Part shown: piece by piece, positions 17,346-27,253 of the stretch
Layout: the number at the start of each line of letters is the position of its first letter
Position numbering within the stretch: position 1 is the first letter of the stretch
Assembly (NCBI GenBank): GCA_034927285.1
Contig: JAYFQF010000009.1
Span: 19,426-83,425, forward strand
Direction: 5' to 3'
DNA from: JAYFQF01 sp034927285
Lineage (GTDB): Bacteria > Bacillota > Peptococcia > DRI-13 > UBA5745
DNA: 64,000 nucleotides
Translations under genes and position numbers: made by a program
The notes under the pieces: model-generated
What the model was told of the DNA's origin: nothing
The model's database searches: none
What the model saw: the letters and a program-made list of their open reading frames with translations, nothing else

Positions 17346-18194
17346 TTGCGGCGGCGAATTTTAGCGGCAAACTGGAAAATGTATAAGACCACGGAAGAAA
17401 CCCAGGACTTCGCGTCGGAGCTTTTACCGCTTCTGGCCGGGCTTTTGCCCCGGCCGGCAAAGGGATTATGGCGCTCGGCGGAGCCGGAGGACAGCCAAAA
17501 GGAAGCCGGCGATTCTCCCGGCAGTGTCCGGGCTTTGTTTCCGGAAGCCGTGGTTTGCCCGCCTTTTACCGCTTTGGCTGCTGCTGCGGAGGCCTTTGCC
17601 AAAAGCCCTGTCCGGCTGGGGGCCCAAAACCTTTATCCCGCGGCGGAGGGCGCCTATACCGGCGAGATATCCCCGGGGATGCTGCGGGAATTGGGCTGCA
17701 CTTACGTAATTTTAGGGCATTCCGAACGACGGCAATATTTCGGCGAAGGGAATCAGTTCATTAACGCCAAGCTGAAAGCGGCCTGGGAGGCCGGCCTTTT
17801 GCCGATCCTGTGTCTGGGGGAGACCTTGGGAGAGCGGCAGGCCGGACGGTCGGAGGAAGTCTGCTTAAGTCAGCTGGGTGAAGGACTCAGGGATATCGGG
17901 CCGGAAAGAGCGGCGGAGCTGGTGGTGGCTTACGAGCCGGTTTGGGCCATCGGCACAGGGTTAAGCGCCCGGCCGGAAGACGCCCAGCAAATCATCGGCT
18001 CCCTGCGGCGCCGGCTGAAAGAGCTTTACGGCGAAGCCGTGGCCGAAAAGGTCCGCATCCAGTACGGCGGCAGCGTGAAGCCGGAAAACATCGCCGCTTA
18101 TCTGGCTATGCCGGATATCGACGGGGCTTTGATCGGCGGCGCCGGACTTGAGGCCGTCTCTTTTGCCGCTATCCTGAAAAACGCCCAATTTTAG
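17346..18194 (+). CDS. tpiA: Triose-phosphate isomerase with an internal insertion
   Basis: TIM interconverts dihydroxyacetone phosphate and glyceraldehyde-3-phosphate. Visible are ANWKMYK (catalytic Lys), ILGHSERRQYF (catalytic His), AYEPVWAIGTG (catalytic Glu) and the phosphate-binding GGSVKPEN. The TTG at 17346 is chosen because GGAGG lies 7 nt before it, giving 282 residues; the frame is open from a GTG at 17322. The usual length is about 250. The excess is a Pro/Ser/Glu/Ala-rich insertion of about 30-35 residues after helix 1 (starting near RPAKGLWRS), before VVCPPFTAL. Confidence 0.96.
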   Translation: MRRRILAANWKMYKTTEETQDFASELLPLLAGLLPRPAKGLWRSAEPEDSQKEAGDSPGSVRALFPEAVVCPPFTALAAAAEAFAKSPVRLGAQNLYPAAEGAYTGEISPGMLRELGCTYVILGHSERRQYFGEGNQFINAKLKAAWEAGLLPILCLGETLGERQAGRSEEVCLSQLGEGLRDIGPERAAELVVAYEPVWAIGTGLSARPEDAQQIIGSLRRRLKELYGEAVAEKVRIQYGGSVKPENIAAYLAMPDIDGALIGGAGLEAVSFAAILKNAQF

Positions 18195-18291
18195 CGGTTT
18201 CTTCACGGCATAACTTAAAAATAAATATTGTAACGCCTTAGGCCTTATGATAAAATGAATCCGTTACTCAAACGGAGGAAGGAGAAGCAGC

Positions 18292-18513
18292 ATGAAGACG
18301 TTTATCCTGGTTTTGCAGGTGATTTCCTGCATCGGCCTGATTGCCACCGTTTTATTGCAGACCGGACATAACGCCGGGATGGGCAGCATCGCCGGCGGCG
18401 CCGAAGCAATCTTCGGCGGAACAAAAAAAGGTCTTGACGAGCTGATGAGCAAGCTGTCCACCGGCTGTGCCGTCGCTTTTATGATTTTGACGATCATTTT
18501 GTGTATTTTATAA
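18292..18513 (+). CDS. secG: Preprotein translocase subunit SecG
   Basis: SecG is the small subunit of the SecYEG translocon. The 73-residue protein has two membrane helices (about 3-20 and 53-72) flanking the conserved GxGSxxGG-like segment (GMGSIAGGAEAIFGG). secG commonly closes glycolytic operons of Firmicutes (gap-pgk-tpi-gpm-eno-secG); here gpm and eno are missing between tpiA and secG. AGGAAGGAG precedes the ATG. A promoter-like TATGATAAAAT lies about 50 nt upstream. Confidence 0.95.
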   Translation: MKTFILVLQVISCIGLIATVLLQTGHNAGMGSIAGGAEAIFGGTKKGLDELMSKLSTGCAVAFMILTIILCIL

Positions 18514-18575
18514 TTTTTCACGGGCGGCGGGAAATGGCTCCGCTGCCCTAAAGAATTAAGGAGGAATCATACATC

Positions 18576-20588
<2,013 letters not shown>

Positions 20589-20681
20589 AATCCGGGCTTT
20601 CCAAGGGCCCGGCGGCCTGGCGTGACCGCACCGCTGCGATATGCTTCCGGGCAAATATGCCCGGACAGGACAGATCTTTCT

Positions 20682-20715
20682 CTGGACTCCGTGTTTAACG
20701 GAGTCCAGTTTTTTT
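20682..20715 (+). terminator. Intrinsic terminator after hppA
   Basis: A perfect 10-bp stem (CTGGACTCCG with CGGAGTCCAG, 7-nt loop) is followed by TTTTTTT. A smaller CCGGGCA/TGCCCGG hairpin lies just upstream (20647-20664). Confidence 0.9.
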
Positions 20716-20818
20716 ATGAAAATAATGCCAAAGGCATATCTATGCAACTTTTTGAGGATCCTATAACGTCTAACCAGTGTTCTTAAGAATGAGGCAATCC
20801 ATAGAAGGGGGCACAGGG

Positions 20819-20968
20819 GTGGAAAGCGATGATCAGATTTTCCGGAGAATCATTGACCAGCGCAACCGATTTTATCGGATCGCATACAGCTACATGAGAG
20901 ACGAACAGGATGCAATGGATGTTGTACAGGAGGTGGCGCTGAAGGCGGTGATCTCGAAATTCCCCTGA
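20819..20968 (+). pseudogene. Truncated sigma-70-type (ECF-like) factor remnant
   Basis: About 49 residues remain. The segment RFYRIAYSYMRDEQDAMDVVQEVALKAV resembles region 2 of ECF sigma factors (core binding and start of -10 recognition). The frame stops at 20966-20968 and region 4 is nowhere nearby, so the product cannot recognise promoters. GTG at 20819 has AAGGGGG about 6 nt before it; the frame is open from 20777. A perfect 17-bp hairpin begins at the base after the stop codon. Confidence 0.7.
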
Positions 20969-21011
20969 CCCCGGCAGATATTTTTACTTCATCGAAAAAT
21001 ATCTGCCGGGG
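20969..21011. repeat. Perfect 17-bp inverted repeat (large hairpin)
   Basis: Arms 20969-20985 and 20995-21011 are perfectly complementary (outer CCCCGGCAGATA, inner TTTTT/AAAAA) around a 9-nt loop. It lies between the sigma-factor remnant and the ctsR promoter. It may be a bidirectional terminator-like element or a footprint of the rearrangement that truncated the sigma gene. Confidence 0.9.
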
Positions 21012-21029
21012 TTGGCTGTCTGAAAATCT

Positions 21030-21084
21030 CTTGACATTTCCTGACCTTCTTTGCTATAATAAATAAACATCAGAAAAGGTCAGG
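21030..21084 (+). promoter_or_regulatory. ctsR promoter with CtsR-type operator
   Basis: TTGACA (21031-21036) and TATAAT (21055-21060) are 18 bp apart. TTGACATTTCCTGACC overlaps the -35 and resembles the reverse complement of the CtsR heptad direct repeat (consensus RGTCAAA-NAN-RGTCAAA), with some mismatches. CCTGACCTT (21040-21048) also forms a 9-bp inverted repeat with AAGGTCAGG (21076-21084), which flanks the -10 and overlaps the ribosome-binding site. This fits autoregulation of ctsR-clpC. Confidence 0.75.
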
Positions 21085-21092
21085 TGATTACC

Positions 21093-21563
21093 ATGGTGAG
21101 AAGCTTAGCCGGCCAGATCGAGCAGTATCTGAAGGAACTGTTGCTGAGCCAGAGCTTCATCGAATTGCAGCGCAGCCAGCTGGCCGATATCTTCAGTTGC
21201 GTACCCTCGCAGATCAATTATGTGCTGAGTACCCGCTTTACTCCCGCCCAGGGCTATATTGTGGAAAGCCGGCGGGGCGGCGGCGGTTATCTGAAGATCG
21301 TGAAGCTGGACTGGAATAAGCTGCCGGAAATTGAGGTCACGGCGCTGCCGGCTCTCCGGCAGCAGGAGGGGCTGAGCCAGGGCGAAGCGGAAGGCATCCT
21401 GGAGCGGCTGTGGGAAGAAGACTTGATTACCGCCCGGGAGCAGCAGCTTTTGCGGGCGATCATGGACCGTCAGGTGCTGAAGGGATCGGCGGCTGAACAG
21501 GCGGAGCTGCGGGCACGTTTGCTGAGCGCGGCCATAAGCGCCTTATTTCGTCAGGATATTTAA
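21093..21563 (+). CDS. ctsR: Transcriptional repressor of class III stress genes, CtsR
   Basis: CtsR represses clp genes and is released on heat or protein stress. The N-terminal winged HTH is visible (SQLADIFSCVPSQINYVLSTRFT), followed by the beta-wing RRGGGGYLKIVKL and a helical C-terminal domain. The ATG at 21093 gives 156 residues; an in-frame GTG at 21084 overlaps the ribosome-binding site. It directly precedes clpC with a 40-nt gap. The usual intervening mcsA and mcsB (arginine kinase) genes are absent. Confidence 0.95.
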   Translation: MVRSLAGQIEQYLKELLLSQSFIELQRSQLADIFSCVPSQINYVLSTRFTPAQGYIVESRRGGGGYLKIVKLDWNKLPEIEVTALPALRQQEGLSQGEAEGILERLWEEDLITAREQQLLRAIMDRQVLKGSAAEQAELRARLLSAAISALFRQDI

Positions 21564-21603
21564 CAGAAGTTTACTGCAGGCTAACGATTAGGGAGGATAT
21601 TTT

Positions 21604-24600
21604 ATGTTTCAAGGATATACGGAAAAAGCCCGCTGGCTGGTGACTCAGCGGGCCGCCGACGAGGCGCGGCTCATGGGGCACAGCGACGTGGGCACAGCTC
21701 ATTTGCTGCTGGCTATGGTCCGGGAAAAGGATACGATTGCCTATCACGTGCTGTCGGAGTGCAAGGTGGAATACCATCCTTTGCGCAAGGCCATTATGGA
21801 GATGCTGCCCCAGGGCCGGGGCGGTTCCATGTTTTTATACATGACGCCGCGGCTGAAGCTTTTGCTGGAGCGGGCCCGCATGGAGGCCCAACGCTTTCAT
21901 ATGCCCTATGTAGGCACGGAGCACCTGCTCTTGGCCCTGGCTCAGGAGGAGGAGGGCGTAGCTCTCCAGGCCCTGGCGGATTTGGGCGTCAACGCGGAAA
22001 CCCTGCGTAAAAACGTGATCCAGTCCATGGGCGGGTCCAGCGGCTTTGAGACTCTTTCCGCTATGGGCAAAGGGGCAAAGGACGGCGAGACCAATACCCC
22101 GACTCTGGACGAGTACGGCCGGGATCTGACCGACGTGGCCCGGCAGGGCAAGATCGACCCGGTGATCGGCAGGGAAAAGGAAATCCAGCGGGTGATTCAG
22201 ATCACCTGCCGCCGGACGAAAAACAATCCGGTGCTGCTGGGGGAGCCCGGCGTAGGCAAGACCGCTATTGTGGAGGGCCTGGCCGCAGCCATTATCAGCG
22301 GCAATGTGCCTGAGGCCATCAAGAAAAAACGGCTGGTGGCCCTGGATATGGCTTCTCTGGTGGCCGGCTCCAAGTACCGGGGGGACTTTGAGGAGCGGTT
22401 GAAAAAGGTGATGGATGAGATCCGCTCCGCCGGAAACGTCATTTTGTTTATCGATGAAATGCATACTCTCATCGGCGCCGGAGCCGCCGAGGGCGCTATA
22501 GACGCCGCCAATATATTAAAGCCGGCTCTGGCCAGAGGCGAGCTGCAGGCCATCGGCGCCACCACCTTAGACGAATTCCGCAAGCATGTGGAAAAAGATC
22601 CGGCTCTGGAACGCCGCTTCCAGCCGGTCATGGTGGAGGAGCCTTCCAAGGAAGATACCCTGAAGGTACTGCAGGGACTCAGGCCCTTATATGAGACCTT
22701 CCATCAGGTGACGATCCGGGACGATGCCCTGGAGGCTGCGCTGTCCATGTCGGACCGCTATATCACCGACCGCTTTTTGCCGGATAAAGCCATCGACTTA
22801 ATCGACGAGGCCGCCTCCAAGGTGCGCCTGCGCCTGAACACCATGCCGCCGGAGATCAGGGACCGCGAAGTAACCCTGGAAAAGCTGAAGGCCGCCAAGG
22901 AGGAGGCGATCCTCCGGCAGGACTATGAGACTGCGGCAGAACTGCGGCAGAAGGAATTGAAGGCGTCCAAGGAAGTGGAAAACTGGCAGGCAAACTGGGA
23001 CGTCTTTAAAAAAGAGCAGGGCAGCCAGGTGACCCGGGAAGATGTGGCCGGCGTGGTGGCCCTCTGGACCGGCATACCGGTGAACCAGATCGCTCAGGAA
23101 GAGTCCCAGCGGCTTTTGCGCCTGGAGGAAGTGCTGCATCAGCGGGTCATCGGCCAGGAGGAAGCGGTTACCGCCATTGCCAAGGCGGTGCGCCGGTCCG
23201 GCGCCGGGCTCAGAGATCCCAAGCGTCCTATCGGCTCCTTCATCTTTGCCGGACCTACCGGCGTAGGGAAGACGGAACTGGCCAAAGCCATCGCCCAGGC
23301 GATGTTTGGCGACGAAAACGCCATGATCCGGCTGGATATGTCGGAGTACATGGAAAAGCATACCGTATCCCGGATGCTGGGAGCGCCTCCCGGCTATATC
23401 GGCCACGACGAGGGGGGGCAGCTGACGGAAGCGCTGCGGCGGCGCCCTTACAGTGTGATTTTGCTGGATGAGATCGAAAAAGCCCATCCCGATGTATTTA
23501 ATACGCTGCTCCAGGTACTGGAGGACGGCCGGCTTACCGACTCCAAGGGACGGACGGTAAACTGCCGCAACGCTATCCTGATTATGACCTCCAATGTGGG
23601 CGCCTCTACCTTACAGCGGGAAAAGAGCATGGGTTTTGTCACGGAGCGGGACAGCGCAGGAGAACATAAGCGGATGAAGGCTCAGGTGATGAGCGAGATC
23701 AAGAAGACCTTCAAGCCGGAGTTCTTGAACCGGCTGGATGAAATCATCGTCTTCCACAGCCTGGAGGATAAGGAACTGGAAGCCATCGTCGGACTGATGC
23801 TGAATCAGGTGGCGGAGCGGCTGAAAGAGCAGCAGATCAGCGTTGCCTTCGGTCAGGAGCTGAAGAAGCAGCTGATCAAGGAAGGCAAGGACCCGGCCTA
23901 TGGGGCCCGGCCTTTGCGGCGGGCTATCCAGCGGATGGTGGAGGACGAATTGTCCGAAAAACGTCTGCTGGGACAATTGGAGCCCGGAGTGAAATATTTC
24001 TGCGACTGGAAGCCGGAGGCCGGGGACCAGCCCGGAGAGCTGACGTTAGTGGCGGAAAGCCGCCGGCTGCCGGAGGCAAAGCTGATTACCGAGACAGGTT
24101 CTGAAGAGGACCCGCCGGCGGCAGGCCGCCCGGAAGCGACCGGCGGCGGCTTTGCCGGTCAGGGCTTTACCGGCCAGGGCTTCACCGGCCAGGGCTTCAC
24201 CGGCCAGGGCTTTGCCGGCCAGGGCTTTGCCGGTCAGGGCTTTGCCGGCCAGGGCTTTGCCGGTCAGAGCTTTGCCGGCCAGGGCTTTGCCGGCCAGGCA
24301 AGCGGCGGCAGCGCCCAGGATTGGAATCCTGCCGGGCCCGACGAAGAGAAGGCGCCCCGGAATTCCGCCGGTTCGACGGAGGAGCCGGACCCAACCCCCC
24401 AAAAAGCCGTTGGAGACCCGGGGGTAAAGGCAAATAAGGCGGCGGGGGATAAACCGGCTAAAACGGTTAAGGCCGCCAAGGCTGCGGGGGGTAAACCGGC
24501 CAGAGCGGTTAAGGCCGCCAAGCCCGGGCAATCCGGCAAACCCGTCAAGACCAAGGCTGCGGAAGCACCCGAGGTTAAAACTGAAGTAAGCCCCAAAGAC

Positions 24601-24684
24601 GAAAAACTCGAGATCGGGCCGGAAGAAAAAGTGAACAAAAGCCGGACCAAAAAAGTCCGGGAACAGCAGGAAGAAGAGAAATAA
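21604..24684 (+). CDS. clpC: Clp protease ATP-binding subunit ClpC with repeat-containing tail
   Basis: ClpC is the AAA+ unfoldase that feeds ClpP. It has two Clp-N repeats (about 1-145), AAA-1 with Walker A GEPGVGKT (about 213), a middle domain with a UVR-like coiled coil (about 425-460), and AAA-2 with Walker A GPTGVGKT (about 549). Canonical ClpC ends near residue 815. This protein has 1026 residues: the added 200-residue tail contains ten GF(A/T)GQ-type pentapeptides (about 848-898) and then a Lys/Ala-rich region (KAAKAAGGKPARAVKAAKPG). The tail is probably disordered. AGGGAGG lies before the ATG. Confidence 0.97.
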   Translation: MFQGYTEKARWLVTQRAADEARLMGHSDVGTAHLLLAMVREKDTIAYHVLSECKVEYHPLRKAIMEMLPQGRGGSMFLYMTPRLKLLLERARMEAQRFHMPYVGTEHLLLALAQEEEGVALQALADLGVNAETLRKNVIQSMGGSSGFETLSAMGKGAKDGETNTPTLDEYGRDLTDVARQGKIDPVIGREKEIQRVIQITCRRTKNNPVLLGEPGVGKTAIVEGLAAAIISGNVPEAIKKKRLVALDMASLVAGSKYRGDFEERLKKVMDEIRSAGNVILFIDEMHTLIGAGAAEGAIDAANILKPALARGELQAIGATTLDEFRKHVEKDPALERRFQPVMVEEPSKEDTLKVLQGLRPLYETFHQVTIRDDALEAALSMSDRYITDRFLPDKAIDLIDEAASKVRLRLNTMPPEIRDREVTLEKLKAAKEEAILRQDYETAAELRQKELKASKEVENWQANWDVFKKEQGSQVTREDVAGVVALWTGIPVNQIAQEESQRLLRLEEVLHQRVIGQEEAVTAIAKAVRRSGAGLRDPKRPIGSFIFAGPTGVGKTELAKAIAQAMFGDENAMIRLDMSEYMEKHTVSRMLGAPPGYIGHDEGGQLTEALRRRPYSVILLDEIEKAHPDVFNTLLQVLEDGRLTDSKGRTVNCRNAILIMTSNVGASTLQREKSMGFVTERDSAGEHKRMKAQVMSEIKKTFKPEFLNRLDEIIVFHSLEDKELEAIVGLMLNQVAERLKEQQISVAFGQELKKQLIKEGKDPAYGARPLRRAIQRMVEDELSEKRLLGQLEPGVKYFCDWKPEAGDQPGELTLVAESRRLPEAKLITETGSEEDPPAAGRPEATGGGFAGQGFTGQGFTGQGFTGQGFAGQGFAGQGFAGQGFAGQSFAGQGFAGQASGGSAQDWNPAGPDEEKAPRNSAGSTEEPDPTPQKAVGDPGVKANKAAGDKPAKTVKAAKAAGGKPARAVKAAKPGQSGKPVKTKAAEAPEVKTEVSPKDEKLEIGPEEKVNKSRTKKVREQQEEEK
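24147..24298 (+). repeat. Ten tandem 15-bp repeats inside clpC encoding GF(A/T)GQ
   Basis: Units of GGCTTTGCCGGTCAG type repeat in phase with the reading frame. Copies 2-4 carry ACC (Thr) and the others GCC (Ala); one begins AGC (Ser). Because the unit is a multiple of three, copy-number change would lengthen or shorten the tail without a frameshift. Confidence 0.9.
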
Positions 24685-24689
24685 AATTA

Positions 24690-24737
24690 AAACGGAGCCG
24701 TGGGCAGCTATTAAAGCTTACCCACGGCTCCGTTTTT
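24690..24737. terminator. Bidirectional terminator between clpC and the ABC operon
   Basis: A perfect 15-bp stem (AAACGGAGCCGTGGG with CCCACGGCTCCGTTT, 16-nt loop) has T-runs on both strands and separates convergent genes. Confidence 0.9.
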
Positions 24738-24751
24738 TGCCGGCCCGGCGT

Positions 24752-25777
24752 TTATTCCACTTTCAGGATCAGGCTGTCGATATCTACCCGGTTTTCAATC
24801 ATGCCGTTGTCTTTCATGAATTGCTCGGTTTTTTTCATGGAAGCCAGATCGGCTTCGGTGATCTCCGTGCTGAAGTCGTACATGGGGAACATCTCCTTTA
24901 CGGCGTCAATGCTCAGCTCGGTTTCTTTGGCGGTGATCTCCAGGATCTCCTGGGGGTTTTCCTCCATATACTGCTGAATCCGGTCCTGGGCTTCCAGGAA
25001 TCTCTTGACCAAAAGAGGGTTCTTTTCATAGAAATCCTGGCTGGTGGCCACCACAATGGTGGCGTCCACAAGACCTTGGCCCGTAGTAACGATAGGGTAG
25101 CCGTCCTTTGCCATGTTGTACGCCACAGGTCCTGCCAGCAGAGCGCAGTCGACGGTGCCGCCGGCCAGAGCCGCCTGGGCGTCAGGGATGCCCATGGAAA
25201 GGAACTCCACGTCATTTTCAGTCAGGCCTGCCGTTGCCAGATAGGCAATCAGCAGTTCATGGAGGATGGTGCCTTTGGGTCCGGCGATCTTCTTGCCTGC
25301 CAGGTCGGCTGCCGTCTGAATGGAGCCTTCCTTTCCGGTAAAGAGGCGGAAGGCCTCGGGCGAGCGGCTGTAAGTACTGATGATTTTAATATCGGCGCCA
25401 TTGGAAGCCGACAGGATCACCGAGGTGGCGCCCACCGCATAGAGAAACTGGATGTCGCCGGAGGACAGGGCCTGGGTCTGTTCGGGGCCGGTGGTCAGAT
25501 TGGAATACTCCACGGGGATTCCGTATTCGGAAAAGGCTTCGGTAAAGATGCCCTTTTCCTTTTCCACGATAGAGGGCACGTTCAGGGGGGACTTGACGTA
25601 AGTCACGCCGATTTTGCTTACCGTAAACTGGGGAGCGGACTGAGCGTCTCCGGAGGATCCCTCCGAAACGGCGGCTCCGTCCTGAGGCTCGCCGGCCGGC
25701 GGGGTGCCGGCGCCGCAGCCTGCCAACGAGGCGGTGAAAATGAGAATGGTCATCAGGAAAGATAGAATGCGTTTCAT
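24752..25777 (-). CDS. TauT/NitT-family ABC transporter substrate-binding lipoprotein
   Basis: This 341-residue protein has a lipoprotein signal (LAGC, Cys21), an Ala/Gly/Pro/Ser-rich linker and then the SsuA/TauA/NMT1-like fold. Visible family-type segments are GIFTEAFSEYGIPVEYSN, TGPEQTQALSSGDIQF and KKIAGPKGTILHELL. Such proteins bind small anions, sulfonates, pyrimidines or related ligands; the ligand here is unknown. It is the last gene of the four-gene minus-strand operon and overlaps the ATPase gene by 4 nt. Confidence 0.9.
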   Translation of the reverse strand: MKRILSFLMTILIFTASLAGCGAGTPPAGEPQDGAAVSEGSSGDAQSAPQFTVSKIGVTYVKSPLNVPSIVEKEKGIFTEAFSEYGIPVEYSNLTTGPEQTQALSSGDIQFLYAVGATSVILSASNGADIKIISTYSRSPEAFRLFTGKEGSIQTAADLAGKKIAGPKGTILHELLIAYLATAGLTENDVEFLSMGIPDAQAALAGGTVDCALLAGPVAYNMAKDGYPIVTTGQGLVDATIVVATSQDFYEKNPLLVKRFLEAQDRIQQYMEENPQEILEITAKETELSIDAVKEMFPMYDFSTEITEADLASMKKTEQFMKDNGMIENRVDIDSLILKVE

Positions 25778-26511
25778 ATGCTGCTCCTTTGCATTTTTAT
25801 GGTTGTCAGTATACTCTTCTTAACCCCGATCAGCTCGGGAGAAAGAACATCTCTGGGATAGGGGAAGGCGGACAGCGAGAACTCCTTCTCCGCCCTTCCC
25901 TGATCGAGAACGATCAGCTTTTGCCCGATCAAAAGGGCCTCGTCGATGCTGTGGGTTACAAAAACAATACTCTTCTTTTGCAGGGAATAGATCCGGATCA
26001 GCTCATTTTGCATGACCTCCCTGGTAAAATGGTCCAGAGCCGCAAAAGGTTCGTCCATCAAAATAAGTTCCGGATCGTAGGCCAGGACCCGGGCCAGGGA
26101 GGCCCTTTGCTGCATGCCTCCCGACAGCTGAGCAGGGTATGCCTTTTCAAAGCCCGCCAGCCCTACCGTGTCGATCAGTTTTTGCACGTCCTGGAGCGTC
26201 ATCCGGCCCCTGGGGACCCCGAAGGTGATATTTTTCCAGACCGTCAGCCAGGGCATCAGCCGGGGTTCCTGAAAGACCATGCCGATTTTATGGTGAGGCG
26301 GGCCGGAAAGCGTCCCCCGGTCGTAAGCTTCGAAACCGCCCAGTATCCTTAGCAGGGTGGTTTTGCCGCAGCCGCTCCTGCCCAAAACCACGGTAATGCT
26401 TTGCCGGGGAAATTCCGCCGTCAGGCCGTTCAGGACCATCAGGCGCTTATCGGCCATAGGATAACTCTTATACAAATTTTCGATTTTAACTCCAGCTATT
26501 GTCCACACCTC
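25774..26511 (-). CDS. TauT/NitT-family ABC transporter ATP-binding protein
   Basis: The ATPase subunit shows Walker A GRSGCGKT, Q-loop MVFQEPRLMPW, signature LSGGMQQRASLARVLA and Walker B LILMDEPFAALD with the switch His in FVTHSIDEAL. The WLTVWKNI segment after the Q-loop is typical of the SsuB/TauB group. The frame is open to 26592, but the ATG at 26511 already overlaps the permease gene by 26 nt and gives a normal 245 residues; the start is uncertain because no clear ribosome-binding site is seen. Confidence 0.9.
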   Translation of the reverse strand, partial: EVWTIAGVKIENLYKSYPMADKRLMVLNGLTAEFPRQSITVVLGRSGCGKTTLLRILGGFEAYDRGTLSGPPHHKIGMVFQEPRLMPWLTVWKNITFGVPRGRMTLQDVQKLIDTVGLAGFEKAYPAQLSGGMQQRASLARVLAYDPELILMDEPFAALDHFTREVMQNELIRIYSLQKKSIVFVTHSIDEALLIGQKLIVLDQGRAEKEFSLSAFPYPRDVLSPELIGVKKSILTTIKMQRSSI

Positions 26512-27244
26512 CATGGAGGGCTTTTTGAATGGCAAAGGAAAACAGGCGGTCACAGAGGTAGCCCACAAGCCCGATGACGAAGATTCCGACAATTACCTTG
26601 TCGGAGCGGGACATCTGCTGCGCGTCCAGGATCAGATAGCCCAGGCCGCTGGCGGCGGCAATCATTTCCGCGCCGATAATGGCCCGCCAGCTGTAGCCCA
26701 GGCCCACCCGCATGCCGACCAAAATATCGGGAAGGGCGTAGGGCAGCATAATCCGAAAGAATTTTTGCGCTTTGGTAAAGCCCAGGGAATGCCCTACCTC
26801 CAGAAGCCTGACATCGCAGGAGGACAGGCCCTTTTTAATATTCAGGAACATGGGAAAAAACGAAGCCAGTACAATAATGATTACCTTGGAGGTTTCGCCG
26901 ATGCCGAACCATAAGATCAGCAATGCGATGAGGCTCAGGGGCGGCACATTGCGCATAAACTCCACGATATGCTTATAGTAGGCGAAGGATGCCGGACGCA
27001 GCGCCGCCAGAAGCCCCAGCAAAAAAGCCAGGGCAAAGGCAATCCCGAATCCGGTGAGCACCCTGCCGAGACTGACCAGGATATGCCGGAGCAGGACGCC
27101 GCTTTGCACCATGCTCCAAAACGAGCCCAAAACCCGCAGGGGGCTGGGCAAAACGTAGGAGCTCCAGATGCCCATGGCTGCCGCCGTCTGCCAAAGCAAG
27201 ACAAGCAGGGCCACGGGAAGCGCTCCTTTCCAGAAATTTTTCAT
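26486..27244 (-). CDS. TauT/NitT-family ABC transporter permease
   Basis: This 252-residue inner-membrane protein has about six helices and the permease EAA-type loop (EVGHSLGFTKAQKFFRIMLPYALPDILVG). It matches the SsuC/TauC class. The start codon follows a GGGGGGAG sequence and comes 9 nt after the stop of the first operon gene, which supports translational coupling. Confidence 0.93.
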   Translation of the reverse strand: MKNFWKGALPVALLVLLWQTAAAMGIWSSYVLPSPLRVLGSFWSMVQSGVLLRHILVSLGRVLTGFGIAFALAFLLGLLAALRPASFAYYKHIVEFMRNVPPLSLIALLILWFGIGETSKVIIIVLASFFPMFLNIKKGLSSCDVRLLEVGHSLGFTKAQKFFRIMLPYALPDILVGMRVGLGYSWRAIIGAEMIAAASGLGYLILDAQQMSRSDKVIVGIFVIGLVGYLCDRLFSFAIQKALHGGVDNSWS

Positions 27245-27253
27245 GGCTCCCCC

